DNA of 60,000 nt from Tubiluchus corallicola (taxonomy: Eukaryota > Priapulida > Priapulimorpha > Priapulimorphida > Tubiluchidae). Position 1 is the stretch's first letter. Each line of letters begins with the position of its first letter. The notes beneath the pieces are model-generated. The model searched no databases. It was not told where the DNA came from and saw nothing but the letters and a program-made list of their open reading frames with translations. Shown piece by piece: positions 1 to 12,222 of this stretch. The translations under genes and the position numbers were made by a program. The DNA lies in contig JAQGDQ010000191.1 of assembly GCA_030141605.1 (NCBI GenBank), forward strand, positions 281,001 through 341,000, written 5' to 3'.

Positions 1-1953
1 AAGGCAGAGCAGAATTCTCTAGAATGGGAAGACGAACAAGCAGTGTTACGAAATCCAGATGATGATTGTCAGATACACATGGATGTTTGTGAAGAAATTA
101 GGAGATTGCTGTCAGAGTTGCAAGATCTCAGGCATCAAGGAACTCAATCGGATGATATGGAAATGGAAGAACGCAAGATTGATGTGTCAATGATGGTAAT
201 CATGCTGAAGAAACTCAATAGATTATCACAAATTCGTTGTCGAAATGCCCGTGATTCTACTGCAGAGGAGAAGCACAATGTTGACAGCTTGCACTTGCAG
301 CTGCAGAACCTTCTTTATGAACTCACTCATTTGCAAAAAGAAATTAATAAATGCTTGCAGTTTAAGTCTGCAGACGAAGAAATTGATTTGGTACCAGTAA
401 CAGAGTTCTACTTGGAAGCACCTCAGGATATTAGTCGGCCAACTGTGACAATAGAGGATAAACATCAGCAGTATCTAGCAAGAATGGAGTGGGAAAGAGA
501 ACAACGTAGACGTCTTGCAGAGGAATGCAAAACGCTGAAAAAAACCAAGGAGGAAACGGCCAAAGATATCCGTAAGCGGCAAGAGCAGCTTGACAGTTTG
601 TTGCCAAGATTAAAGGCTATACTAAGTGCTACCCAACCAGTACAGGAAGCTCTTGGTGTGCCTCTAGATCACTTTCGGCAGCAAGAAGACATGGCAAGAT
701 ACTTGCCACGTCCACTTTATGTATTGTTTGTGCAAGCTGATGCATACAGAGATGCTTGCGATAAGCTGTTGGCTGTTACAGTAGATGGTGTTATTGAAGA
801 GGCGAAATCTCTTCAGGAAGATACTAGAGATTCTGATGAAGAAAGTGGTGAGTCTGATCAAGAAGACAATCCTACAGAAAAAAGGCACAAGAAAAGTAAA
901 CTCGAAAAGTTAGCCACTAAGCAGAAAAAACTTTTACAACGCCATCCACTGTCTGTTCAATTATCTGTAAAGACCAAAGATAAGGCTGAGTTGTGTTTAA
1001 ACTTCTTTTACTGCATGCAACTGCATATTGTCACAGTGAAATCTACTTTGAAGTTAGCACCTGAAGTGAGAGCTACTTGTATCTCAGGCGGAAGTTTATT
1101 GTTCAAAGAAACTCTGCTAGCATACTTGTTTCCCGAAGACCATGGAGAGGATACTCCAAATTCGTCAAATCACCACCAATTGAATCGCCTTGGTATGAAT
1201 GTATTTAGCAGTTATATCAAAGAACTTGGCCATCCATATGCATGGGCCCAGCGGTTAGGTGGACTACGTTATTTGGATGACATTGATCCGCCTGCAGTCA
1301 GTGCCTCTGTCTGCTCAACACACATAGCTGAGACAGTGAAGAGCTTGCGCCGACGCCTGCAAGCCCGATTAGCTCTGCAAAAGCAAATGTCATTCTTTGA
1401 AAGGGGGTCAGTGCCGGTCAATCCTGATATAGCTCGTTGTTTTCCTGCAAAGATTGTTTCTCGTCTCACTTCGTGGAGAGCTTCAACATACGAAGATTTT
1501 CTGATGCATTCTTTTACAGCACCTGCTATAGAATTGGGTATTGTAGTTAAACACGACATGTTCTACACTGCTATAATAGAGAGAAATACAGCCAAGCTGA
1601 TTGCACAAATTGCTATAAATCCGGATTACCCTAAACAGATTCCTGTTATTGCCATCAGCATTTTCTGGAATTTTGAAAGGACAGCATTAAATGATGAAAA
1701 TGTTAAAGCTTTAGAATTAGAGGTGTGCAAGAATTATCCCTGCTCTAAATCACAGGAACAAGTTCTAGCTACTCAGTTAGAGACATTATTGTTGGGATTT
1801 GATGTTTACTTAGAGGCTGAATGTGTAGCTTCTGAGTCAAGTGGTCCATCTGAGATCTCAAAAGAAAAGATATTCTTGCGAGTATTCAGAGGCCGAAGTC
1901 GGCTGAAGCCATTTAAGTACAGTTCAGATCAAGGCCTATACTTTCATCGGTAG
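1..1953 (+). CDS. THOC5: THO complex subunit 5 (THOC5), 5'-partial, single exon
   Basis: THOC5 is a subunit of the nuclear THO/TREX complex, which couples transcription to mRNA packaging and export. The frame is open from base 1 to the TAG at 1951-1953 and gives 650 residues. Family-typical stretches include LQLQNLLYELTHLQKEI (about residues 98-114), EEIDLVPVTEFYLEAP, ARYLPRPLYVLFVQADAY, RHPLSVQL, ELGHPYAWAQRLGGL, FPAKIVSRL and the C-terminal FRGRSRLKPFKY...FHR. The N-terminal third is Leu/Glu/Lys-rich and probably coiled coil. An acidic Asp/Glu/Ser segment lies near residues 272-292, as in vertebrate THOC5. Human THOC5 is 683 residues, so about 30-35 N-terminal residues lie left of the window. 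No intron interrupts these 1.95 kb, unlike the intron-rich neighbour. The first ATG inside the window is not the true start, because coding similarity continues upstream to base 1. Confidence 0.95.
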   Translation, partial: KAEQNSLEWEDEQAVLRNPDDDCQIHMDVCEEIRRLLSELQDLRHQGTQSDDMEMEERKIDVSMMVIMLKKLNRLSQIRCRNARDSTAEEKHNVDSLHLQLQNLLYELTHLQKEINKCLQFKSADEEIDLVPVTEFYLEAPQDISRPTVTIEDKHQQYLARMEWEREQRRRLAEECKTLKKTKEETAKDIRKRQEQLDSLLPRLKAILSATQPVQEALGVPLDHFRQQEDMARYLPRPLYVLFVQADAYRDACDKLLAVTVDGVIEEAKSLQEDTRDSDEESGESDQEDNPTEKRHKKSKLEKLATKQKKLLQRHPLSVQLSVKTKDKAELCLNFFYCMQLHIVTVKSTLKLAPEVRATCISGGSLLFKETLLAYLFPEDHGEDTPNSSNHHQLNRLGMNVFSSYIKELGHPYAWAQRLGGLRYLDDIDPPAVSASVCSTHIAETVKSLRRRLQARLALQKQMSFFERGSVPVNPDIARCFPAKIVSRLTSWRASTYEDFLMHSFTAPAIELGIVVKHDMFYTAIIERNTAKLIAQIAINPDYPKQIPVIAISIFWNFERTALNDENVKALELEVCKNYPCSKSQEQVLATQLETLLLGFDVYLEAECVASESSGPSEISKEKIFLRVFRGRSRLKPFKYSSDQGLYFHR

Positions 1954-2110
1954 CAGAGAGGCCTCAACATTGAAGGTCATTTGTTCAGTAAACCTGGAGA
2001 CGCTCCATCTTGCTGATTGAATACTTGCATAAGTGTGAGGAAACACCAATTTACATTCATTCCTGAATGTGTAATGTACCTTTTTTCAAATAAAATTAGA
2101 CAGTTGTCAA
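1954..2110 (+). other. THOC5 3' UTR (estimated end)
   Basis: Non-coding sequence follows the THOC5 stop. A canonical AATAAA poly(A) signal lies at 2089-2094, so cleavage would be expected roughly 10-30 bases further on. The end position is an estimate. Confidence 0.5.
2089..2094 (+). terminator. Poly(A) signal AATAAA for THOC5
   Basis: This is a canonical hexamer 136 bases after the THOC5 stop codon, on the coding strand. There is no long A tract downstream that would mark a fresh retrocopy. Confidence 0.55.
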
Positions 2111-2149
2111 AATTATTTTTGAATGTTGTTTGCAAGTCAAAATTGTTAC

Positions 2150-2195
2150 TTCATGCACACACGCACATGCCGCACACACACACACGCACACAGAC
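2150..2195. repeat. (CA)n-rich microsatellite
   Basis: A run of imperfect CA/CACG dinucleotides lies just downstream of the THOC5 poly(A) signal. A short open frame across it is an artefact of the repeat. Confidence 0.7.
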
Positions 2196-2199
2196 ATTT

Positions 2200-5100
2200 T
2201 TTATCTATACTTCAAATGTAACTGTAAAACTTGCCAATGTTCATAAATATGGCAAATTTTTATAAATTTATTGTTTAAATGTTCAACATTTTTTTCGAAT
2301 TATTGTAAATTGTATTTTTTGCATTTTCCTGTAATTTTTCAGAAAAACTACCATCAACCCTAAACAAGAAAAGTACTAAAACTATGGTACCAGCATTTAG
2401 TTATTACCAAGATTGGCAGTACAGTACACTACAAAAAAATACCGTACCTTATCTGTAAAATTGAATCGTGCCATATTAGTATAATAAAATATCGTACCCT
2501 AATTCCGTACCAAGTGCATGTAGGATCTATTATAAAAGGCGTTAAAATTAATTGTAAACTCGATTAATTTATCAATTCCGTGCTATTTACATACTATTTT
2601 ATACCACTCAATTTGAAATTCTATACCATTTATTTTAGGCTACAAAAATTACATACTAGTTTTCAGTGGTTGTGTTACATAGAAATGTAGAACGCACTTC
2701 AGATCCAAGAACAATCTAGCATAAATCTGCCTTTAACTGCAGGCAACATGATTATACATAACAGTACGTAGTTGTTAAATGTTGTGGCCACAGAAGTTAA
2801 TAAGGCTGGTACGTTTCGAATTTTTTTGTCGGCAAAACAACCATTTAACTCAGGTGATATGCAGTTAACAAATCATTGCTGTTCTGCATAGATCGGCAAA
2901 GTTATAAACTTTTCTCAGAACATACATTTTGAGATGTTCTTGCTTCAAAAGAATTAGCATAACTTGAGACGTTAAGAATATTTGTATGCAGCACGTTAAC
3001 AGTCACATTACATTGAATAGGTGTGAAACACTGGAAACAAAAATAATCAATATAATTTGCGGGAAATAACAACCGGGGCTTCTAAATAACTTGCACCAAT
3101 GTAGGTGTTTTGTTTGCGTGTGCTCTGTGTTAATTAGGGGAGAACAATAAGTCCACTCGTGAGCATAACAAGTCGTCACGCTGAGTTGCCGACCAATAAA
3201 AGGGCTACAAGAAGCTGGGTAAAATGGTACGGGAAAGGTACGAAAAGATACCGTAATTTCTATCGTACCTACTGCTGAAAAAGACTAGCAGGTACTATGT
3301 ATGCATTTACAAACTTATTAATTAAAGCACAGTGCTTGTTAGTAGTGGTACATGTACAGACACATCAGTACTGTGACTACAGTATTTTAATTTACAAATA
3401 ATTATACTGCAACAAATTTTAATGACCAAGTTTTCTTACACCTGGTAGTTGAGTGTTCCATGTTCAGTATGCTACTCTATTTTGATAAAGCATGCATGCT
3501 GAGAGCAATTATGAGAATAACTTTTTTACGTTTAATGATTGCGGCGAAGCAATAACACCTTTTTGTCCAAGGTTGCTACTTAGTTATACTCTTGACTGTC
3601 ACATGTAACTTATTGTAATCTTTACAGTTACAACCTATAAGATGTGCGGTCATTCAGTTCCATAAAAAATAACACTAGGATGAAGTGTTGTAGTCGCAAT
3701 GATAAGCTTTACTAAGTAATCACCATTTAATACAGTCGCAATGATAGGTGCAGACTGCAGATTGTTGTTTTAGAAACATGGCTCGTCGCCACAATTCAAA
3801 TTTATGTATGGTTTATTTTAGTGTAGCACTTACACGGTAGCAGACATAGAGCTTTGCCGAAACGAGATTTGCATTGTCTTGACATACTTTATACGTACTG
3901 GCGAAAATCAAACTTTTGTACATACTTTACATTAGAAAACAAATCACGATTAGCTCTTTTCCAGCAGGAATAACAAGTAATTATCTTTTGGTTTTATATA
4001 ACAAAAAAGGCTGAAATAATAATAATTTTTAAAAGCCTAACATCTCTTCGCGTCCATGTCGCTGTGCATGACAATGTACAGCTATGCGGTGCGTCGGCTA
4101 GAATACGTAAGTCAGCATAACTGCACAAGCAGGCAGTCATAGAGTCATGCAACACAATGTCAACGCGGTTTGCAATTGGATGATGGAAGTAGCTGCTGTA
4201 CGTATTGTCTTGAAGGTAAATATCTTTTGCATAAATGCATTTTAGTTAATTTCCTTTTGGATTTATAAACAATAGACATAATAACATTGAATTAAATCAA
4301 ATTGATTAATCTCTGATATAAAAACAGACATGTTAGCATACAAGTAAAATGGAAAGGGTGGCGAAAAACATGCCTTTACTTTAGCTTTACCGAATCAGCC
4401 ACTCCACAATAAATTAAAACTTATTTAACATAGTGCATTGGATAATAGAGCTGGTCTCGTATATGGAAACGGGTTTTCACATATTTATTTTACCAGATGA
4501 TAGTTCACTTTCTTTTACCTAATAAAGTAATGTAATTAATAATGATTATTATTGCTTTTTAATACTAGTAATAATGTAATACTATTACTTAGTATTAATA
4601 TATAATAAGCCCATTTTAAAAAATATAATTATTGTTTCAAACAATCGTCTAAGTAGTAGTGGCACTATTTTGCATTTGTAAAATCAAATTAGGATGTCAG
4701 ATTTGTATGAATTTGATTTAATTTGGTTTATTAAATACATCCACTACAACCAATACAGCTTAGCACTTTGAAAGACTATGAATTAGTAATAACATTTTAT
4801 TACAAGTGTCAAGCTGCAAGTGGCCTATTGGGTGCTCAGAAAGTAATTAAACTTGTAGCGAGCATCCCAAAAATTGCAACACGTAACGCCAAATAACTTT
4901 AAACTTAACTAAAGGATTAAACTAAAAGAACGAACTAAAATAAGGTAAGCCTAAAAATTAAAATGTAAGTTTAAACGTTTGTTTGATGTTTAATTTTATA
5001 AATCTAAAGTAGAAAGTAACTTAATTACCATACACCATCCACATTTTTCCTTGCTTTCACAACCAATGGGCAATCCAATATCGATTTTTTTATTTGAGAC

Positions 5101-6500
5101 ATATATACTGGCTACCTTGAACTTTGGCCAGCTAAGATTTCGTTTTGCTAAGTTAAGTGATTTCACTAGGTGTTTTATTGCAGCGCTTATCTTTTCAAAT
5201 ATCTGGGCAGCTACAAAAGTGAATTTTTCCAGGTGAGCTGTTATCGTTCTTTTAAAATTTTTCTTATTCTTGTATATCTAGTAATTGAATCACTCGACAA
5301 TTATGACGACTTTATGTGACCGTGATGTACTAACAGTATATACGTATATACAATGACCTCGTGTGATCTGATGCATTACACTTTCCATAAATTTATTAAT
5401 CTTGTCATAGCTATTCTATTATATATATATAAGGGAGTGCATAGTGAACACTAAACTTATTTGCCTCTGGCAGTATATTCTACACCATAAAAGTGATACA
5501 CTGTGTATTAAAATGTTGGGTCCTGTGATTCTGGAGATTTTTTTTCTTAATTGGTAAGGGCTGATCCCAATAATGTAATGATACATGCTAAATGCAAAAA
5601 TGTAAATTGATGAATAGGCCATAAAATAGCAAAAACAAATTTGTAAACAATTTCCATGCTCATTTAATTAAACTACTAGAATAATATTTTCTGTACTGGT
5701 TTCTTCCAATGCTTTGGAGACCACCATTCCAAGAAATTGCTTCCTACACATGACCAACTTCTGAAAATAGTTGAAAAGAAAAAGAAAATTTTACTCAAGA
5801 TTATAAACTTTGTAATAAAAATATTTTTCGTTTGAGTAGATTTGGAAAGAAAAGAAATAATTTTATTATAATTCACCGCCACCGTTAAAATAGCTTAAAA
5901 CTGAAGTTATCGTGTTTTTGTTTTCACAAAGTTCACAATATTGTCTGGTATCACACTTTCTTTAAGTTATAGCTCATAGCTCATAATGTTAAACATAGAT
6001 AGCTTTGCTTAATTTTTAGTGCCTATTCGGAGTTTCGATAACAAATATTTCAGTGTTTTTAAAAAGTCAGAGAAAATTTAATGTAAGAGCAGTTTGTCAA
6101 TATGGCTGTTTACTACAGTAAGTTTGCCCTAATTTCTCACCTGTTCTGAAATCTGTTACAATATGGTAAGGAAATACAGGTTTGACAAAGAGTTATAAGT
6201 ATCTGTGGTAATTTGATTAGTCAATACCTAGTGTAAGAAACAAAGTATAGCGTGTTTTTAAATGTTGACTGATGGATGAAAACCCACACACATGAATGCT
6301 ATGTTCAATTTGGAAAGGTCCTCCTATGCACTGAATGGATGACACTGTAAGCTAGCATTAATTATATTTCAATACAGAATGATTTTACTGATCCATAATG
6401 CTCTTGCTTTATTTACAAACTAAAATACAAGTATTGCCTTTGCAATTACTTGATTTTTGACTATTGTTTCATTTAGCTGTTAGTAGACTTGACAGTAATG
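2200..6500. other. Intergenic, no gene recognised
   Basis: AT-rich sequence with only short chance open frames. GTACC/GGTAC-type motifs cluster at about 2387-2510 and 3220-3290 and could be worn ends of a DNA element. AT-only stretches occur near 4540-4640. I see no conserved protein segment on either strand. Confidence 0.5.
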
Positions 6501-6506
6501 TAATTA

Positions 6507-6580
6507 TTATTGTTGTTGTTGTTGTTCTTGTTGTTGTTGGTTATTGTTGCTGTTGCTGTAACTGCTGCTGCTGTTGTTAG
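6507..6580. repeat. (GTT)n/(GCT)n triplet microsatellite
   Basis: About 70 bases of GTT repeats grade into TGC/GCT repeats. They adjoin the 3' end (minus strand) of the decayed LINE at 6590-7700. Confidence 0.8.
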
Positions 6581-6589
6581 ATTACCTGT

Positions 6590-7700
6590 AAAATTTCAGC
6601 CTTACAGACTAGCATGTGGTGATTTTGATTTATAGACCGGGATGATTTAGCTATCTTTAGGTTATCAGGAAAGACACGGTCAGCAATTGACTTATTAAAA
6701 AGAATTATCAAAATCACATTCTTCTGACAATTAGTTATATTATTTACAGTTTTCTAAATCTTTCTGATATTATGTTTATTAGCTTTAAGTAAATCGGAGT
6801 AAAAGTGTGTTTCGATTGTTCTTTTACATGGTTAAGTTTATTAACATAGTTATCTTGTTTGTGTGTTAGTATTCTTGTTTGTATAGATTATTTGACAATT
6901 TGTGGGTTTTATAGAGCTGACTTTTAATTTTGATGGACGTCAAGAGCCCAGCAGTTAACCAAGACTTGTTAAAGGTTTTTGTTTCTTTCCTGGATAAAAT
7001 TTTAATAGGTGCGTGACAGTCTAACTGTAACACTTCATTCATGGTATTCATGAAATGAGTAAAGGCATCATTTACTGTCTATTAGGTCCATGAATGATAA
7101 ATTGTGTAATCTGATGTAAGGTCATTCAGAAAGAGAACTGCATTGAAGTTATTTTTGTCACAGACTATTATTTTAGTTTCGGAACGTTTAATCTTTGAGT
7201 TTTTAACAATAGAAAATATCGTCAAATGACCTGCAACTCCCGGAGTGATATAGTTTTTCAAGTTATTTGTGCATATGTGATCAATTAGTGTCTTTGAAGT
7301 ATGCGTTAGTCTAGTTGGTCTGGCTATGATAAGAGTGAAGAGGTTGGAAAATATCTTATTTAACTAGTCAGGTATGTAGGATTTAGATTCGTCTTGCAAT
7401 AGGTTTATGTTGATATCACTGCGTGTGTAACATAGTTTGCCTGTTTTGCTGATTTTAGCCATAATGTATTTCTTGACTTCAAGTAACTGCACAAGATTAG
7501 TTTTAGGATGACTCTATATGACGCCAAATATTACATGTTTGGATTTAGTGTGACTGTCTAGATCTATCCAAATGAACATGCATATCAGAATTTGTAGTAA
7601 CTGGAATATTATCATTGTTTAAATTAAATATATTTGTTTGATTAAAGGTCAGTTTATTCCTTATATAAAGCCCCATCTCGCCCCCTTTGTTTTAGAATGT
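6590..7700 (-). pseudogene. Decayed non-LTR retrotransposon (LINE): endonuclease and start of reverse transcriptase
   Basis: Read on the minus strand from about 7700 down, the three frames together give a recognisable LINE ORF2 in the usual order. The first piece is a GGEMGLYIRNKLTF-like block near 7690-7640 (compare GGVGLYI of apurinic endonucleases). Next comes KISKTGKLCY....INLLQDES near 7470-7390. Near 7350-7190 is a block containing PTRLTHTSKTLIDHICTN and PGVAGHLTIFSIV (the C-terminal endonuclease motif). KSWLTAGLLTSIKIKSQLYK follows near 6960-6895. Last is FPDNLKIAK near 6680-6640, the entry to the RT domain. Frameshifts and stops separate the blocks and the RT catalytic core is missing, so this is a dead, truncated copy. 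The motif set fits the CR1/L2/Jockey group. The exact clade is not determined. Confidence 0.8.
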
Positions 7701-10400
7701 AAATGTATAAATGTATATAGTAAGTTACATGTTATAAAAGGTACATAGAAGAAATTACACTCGCTTAATCACATTTCAAATGGCAATCAAATCTGGTGGA
7801 TTTTGAAAATCAAGCAAAATAGCCACAATATTGGTGAAATGTTTTTGGAGACTGCTTAAATTGAGATGTAACAAAGTGAGGTCTTTGTCGGTAGTTCCGA
7901 GGTCAGGGAATGACTAAAGTATTGCATGATTGTAAGTTGTAATGCCTCTATCGAACTGTGTGTTATGATTAAGATCAAGGTCGTTCTCATTTTGGTCAAA
8001 AGAATCTAGACTAGACATTATCGTACAAAATTTGCAATTGCTCTATTTGATACGAACTGCAAATTAGTTATGTAAAGTCATACAAATCATTGTTGTCTTT
8101 TGTCTGAAAATGTATGATTGAGTTTAAACATGGTTGCAAATGGGAGTCCAAGATGGCCACACAAGAATTTTGAAAAATAAAAAGATAGTTTTTTGCTTAA
8201 TCAAATCCTTAGCTTTCCAAAAATGTATTAGTTATTTAATATCCAAAAAATTTGAACGCACTGTATGACCAATACAGTTGTACCAGAATAATTTTTGAAT
8301 AATCTTCTATTTCATAATTGATTTTCACCGTATATAAAATCTTTTAGCAATTTAAATTCATAACAAATGTTCCTTTTTCTGGCACAACACGGCAGCACTG
8401 AGTTGCAGTGTTATCGACGATGTTATAGTTGCTCATAAAGCCAAAGACATTAACCGGCTTTCAGAAGTAGATCATGAACACGACCGCTGTGTGGCAGCCA
8501 AAAGCTGGTTTATATGCTCTCGTTAAATCACTTATGTACCGCCGCTGGGCTGGTGTTTACAGTTGCCACTAGTCTTATATTGATTGTTGACTTGACTGCC
8601 TAACACTCTGAGAACCGTTCATGCACATCTTGTGTAAGAGGGACGCAAGCTGCCAGGCGTGCGAGTGGCTTATCCATTTACGCCCAATGGTAGCTATTGA
8701 TTTGATCACTTGAAGTAGTTGTTTGGTGCTCGATTTCGCAAAATACTGGGCTCGGTTAATGTAAACAAACCGCTGTGAATTGCCAATTGTTTATTGCTGC
8801 TGGATCATTCGGATTAGATTTGGATTACCGCTTCTATCTATTTTTTTCTGCGTAAGGATTCTGGAGAGTGTTTTGTGATAAACGGGACAAGCTTGGTGCT
8901 GTATGTAATGTAATCAGTGGCATGTAAGTACCTTGTGGACTTAGCACTTTATAGTACCTGTATACTAAAGTATTTTTAAATTTATCACTTCAGTTAAACT
9001 TGAGTTTCATAAGCGTATTTGATTTTGTGCAGCCCAATTCAAGTTGTCACTCACTGTTCGATAGGAGTTTTGATAAAAAGTTCTACCTTTTACGTGAAGC
9101 GTGTTGTAGTCTGTAATCCTTTTCTGCCTGTGTCCCCTAATTCACCTTGTATTCTCGACTTGTCGGCATTTCTTTTTTAGAAAACATTTCTGTTGAGTTA
9201 TCCTGATTGTAAACGCAAATTCATATTGTTTTTACACACAGTGTTCAAAATTTATGTGATGTTGTATGGGTTGCATTTTAGAAACCATATTTACCCTGGT
9301 CTAAGTGGGAGAAACATTTTAGCCGCCACGCAGTGTAGATATTTACACAAGGTTAACCTCTCGGGGCCTGTAGATGTGTTATCTGTAAAACCTGTTACAG
9401 GCCGATTGTCAGCGGCTGGTGATTAGGGACTTGGTTTAAATGTATAGAGTGACAGGCGTCAGAGGAAACTAATTACGCCTAACAGTTACTACTAAAAGTG
9501 ATCAATAATAGTTTCTTAGTGGGTGATTGGCTTGGTTGTTGGGGAGTGAATGATGAATACGATTACATGATAGCACTTGCTTTACAGTGTACGAATTAGC
9601 ATGTAAAAGAAAATTAGTATTTGTCTGCAAACAGTGTTGAAGCGGCTTTAAAAATTCAAATTTAATTCAAACTTCAAAGAACGTTATACATGTAATACTG
9701 TTTCGAACTATTAATTACAACTAACTCATTTTCTTTACCTTTTTTGGTAGAATTGTCGATTAGCAACTTTTGAATCGTAAAAATTAAACGTACATTGAAA
9801 CGAACTATTGTGTACAAATAATGTAAAGGTCTGTGTATAATAAAGAAAATTACTTACTGCACTATCTGTGAATTTTTGTGGTGGCATAAAGAGTTGAATT
9901 ACGGATTATAACGAAACGGTGTATTTCATACTCGTTCACGGTTTTCAAAATAGTGAAACGTTTTGTTGAAGGAGAATATGTTTGCCGAAGCTCTGTGGAA
10001 ACCTTTAACGAATTCTGTGTATTTTATGGTCGACGTTTCCCCGAACAATGCTGTAAAAGTGTAATTATGATCTCTAAAAAACTAACGTGTTTATGTTATA
10101 TACGAACGTGTATATCTCATAAAATGTTGGTTGTTAGATCGCTAGTCGCGTTATGTATGAATGGTAAAACAGTAAATATTGTAGGGCGTCTCTTTGTCAT
10201 TTTGATACACACGTATTATAGTTCGTTCTTTTGCTACAATTATTGTAATGTATTTATAATTATTGTTATTACTGCCAGTCATTGGTGGAACTTTAATTTG
10301 CATGTATTATTTTAAATAGCCTTTGAGACTGTGTTGTGTTTATATTTCTTTTGTGTCTTTTTGTTGCACTGTCACACCCTTTACCCTTGCCTTTGATCTC
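7701..10400. other. Intergenic or 5' flank of atrophin; no protein exon recognised
   Basis: Mostly AT-rich. The stretch 8380-8930 is less AT-rich and ends in a good splice-donor match (CAT|GTAAGT at about 8922-8928). It could be an untranslated first exon of the atrophin gene, but nothing in it proves transcription. Open frames of 77 residues (9193-9426) and 120 residues (9953-10315) match no family I know. Confidence 0.35.
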
Positions 10401-10406
10401 CTCCGT

Positions 10407-10422
10407 TCTCCTCTCTCTGTCC

Positions 10423-10458
<36 letters not shown>

Positions 10459-10509
10459 CTCCTCTCTCTGTCTCACGATTTCTCTCTCTCTCTCTCTCTC
10501 TCTCGTCTC

Positions 10510-10548
<39 letters not shown>

Positions 10549-10572
10549 CTCTCTCTCTTTCTCTCTCTCTCG
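10407..10572. repeat. (CT)n microsatellite, about 165 bp
   Basis: A long, slightly interrupted pyrimidine CT/TC tract with several TCG breaks. It creates overlapping low-complexity open frames on both strands, rich in Leu/Ser or Arg/Glu, which are not genes. Confidence 0.95.
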
Positions 10573-12160
10573 TTTTTCCTTGGCCGTCGAACTTGTCTAT
10601 CTTCATTACTATATCTCCTGCGCCTTTCTTTTCTTTTTCATTGCCATTTCTTCACGTTGTCCATGCTGCAATAAATTTACCCTAATACGTATGAAAGACT
10701 GAACCCTTTCAAGACGATTCTATTCGTCTTCGCAGCGTTAAAATCGAACTTGCCAGTTTCGAATGGCCGCTAACTGCAGATAATTTTCAGCTTAAGGCAC
10801 TTTTCATTGCTTTCCATTCACAGCCTGCACGCTGTTTAACACTTTGCGCAAAGTCTCTTGATAATTACGTTGTAAAAATCTAGTTTTCAAACATTCTCAG
10901 ATAGGGTAAAAGAGTGTGCGCTGTTATAACTTAATGGCTTTGTTCACTGATTCAGACCACATGAAATTGTTACTTGTGGTCATAACAAGTACTTAAATTG
11001 TGTGTTCTAGTATCATGCAAGCCAGCAGTACATAGTTATATTTTGAATGTTGCCTGAAGATTTATGTATTACATATCGTGTGTGAGCTTTGATAATCAGA
11101 CCGCATCGCTCGCCTAGACTAGAGTTGTATAGTTCTTTATGTGAATGCTCATGCAGAGGGTTATACAATATAAAATTGTAAAGCAACACTAATTCCTTGT
11201 TACCTTGTGTAAATTTTGAGTGTAAAGACGACGAATACCGTCACGTACGAATACGTCAAGTAGTACAGTTTTTAGAATCACTTAAATATACAGGTGTTTT
11301 TTTTTTCAAATTGGGCCAGAGATGCATGATAAGTGGTGTATTGACAATATATCTTATGATTACCAAGATGAATTTTGGAACTGAAGGTCTAAATAATTAC
11401 ATCTGTGACTGTGGAATGTGAATCAGTTTTAAATTCTATCTACATACGTAACTGTAAGCCAAATCTAAATCATGTGCGATCACTACCAAAACCTTGGTAT
11501 TCTTGACCGCTACACCGTCATTTTGTTATCCTGAATAATCCACTACTAGTCCTTGTACGGTTTCTATTCAACATCATGCAGTTTTACCACTTATTAGAAA
11601 TGACGGATGTCTGGTCCATTTGTTCTCAAATTCATTTAACTTTATTCATAAACATAGTCTAAAGTCATTGCTAACAGGTAATTATTCTGCATAATGCATG
11701 GTGTGTTAATTTAAATTCGCCCTGCACGTAGAATAAATAGCTTAAGTGATTACTACAAGTTTTACGCTGTTTGCCGTGCAACTTGACTGTGGTTTGTTTG
11801 CATGGCGGATTGCGTTCCTGGCAGATTGAGGATGTAGACTTTAAACGTGTTTTATTTTTGTGAAATGTCAATGGATAAACAGGCTGGTTTATAAGCCTTT
11901 GAAAGCGATTCTGTGATTGACATGCTTCGTATTCTTTTCATTCATGTACGATAACAATCTTAGAACGTTTAGAACTATATGATTATAGGAAGAAAAGAGT
12001 ACGATAAACTTATGCAGTATTGTCATTAATGTATCATGGAGCTAAACTGTAATGATCTAGAATTAACGATCTGATAATTATTTAATACACTTCGCCCGTG
12101 ATCTGTCTGCTGAATTAATATAGCTGGCGTTGGATGATTTGGTGCCATAGTAGAATCTAG
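10573..12160. other. Intergenic, no gene recognised
   Basis: AT-rich sequence with only short chance frames (66-74 residues) and no recognised motif, RNA gene or repeat. Confidence 0.5.
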
Positions 12161-12222
12161 ACGGTGTTTGCTCGTGTGTGGCTTACGTTTTCTAATCGTA
12201 AGATTTGGGGTTCAAGTCCTGA
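12161..12222 (+). mobile_element. tRNA-like SINE head (remnant)
   Basis: A tRNA-like block has a D-arm-like start (GCTCGTG..GGCTTACG), a hairpin CTTACG/CGTAAG in the anticodon-arm position, and a clear Pol III B-box GGTTCAAGTCC at about 12209-12219. No matching acceptor stem is visible, so a tRNA-derived SINE fragment is more likely than a working tRNA gene. Confidence 0.45.

Noticed and set aside
1269-1559. 96-residue minus-strand frame inside THOC5
   Set aside because: Antisense shadow of a well-conserved coding region.
9953-10315. 120-residue plus-strand open frame
   Set aside because: Hydrophobic, Cys/Phe-rich translation of AT-rich DNA beside a CT repeat, with a non-ATG start; no family resemblance.
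10323-10685. Overlapping Leu/Ser-rich and Arg/Glu-rich open frames
   Set aside because: These come from the (CT)n microsatellite read in several frames.
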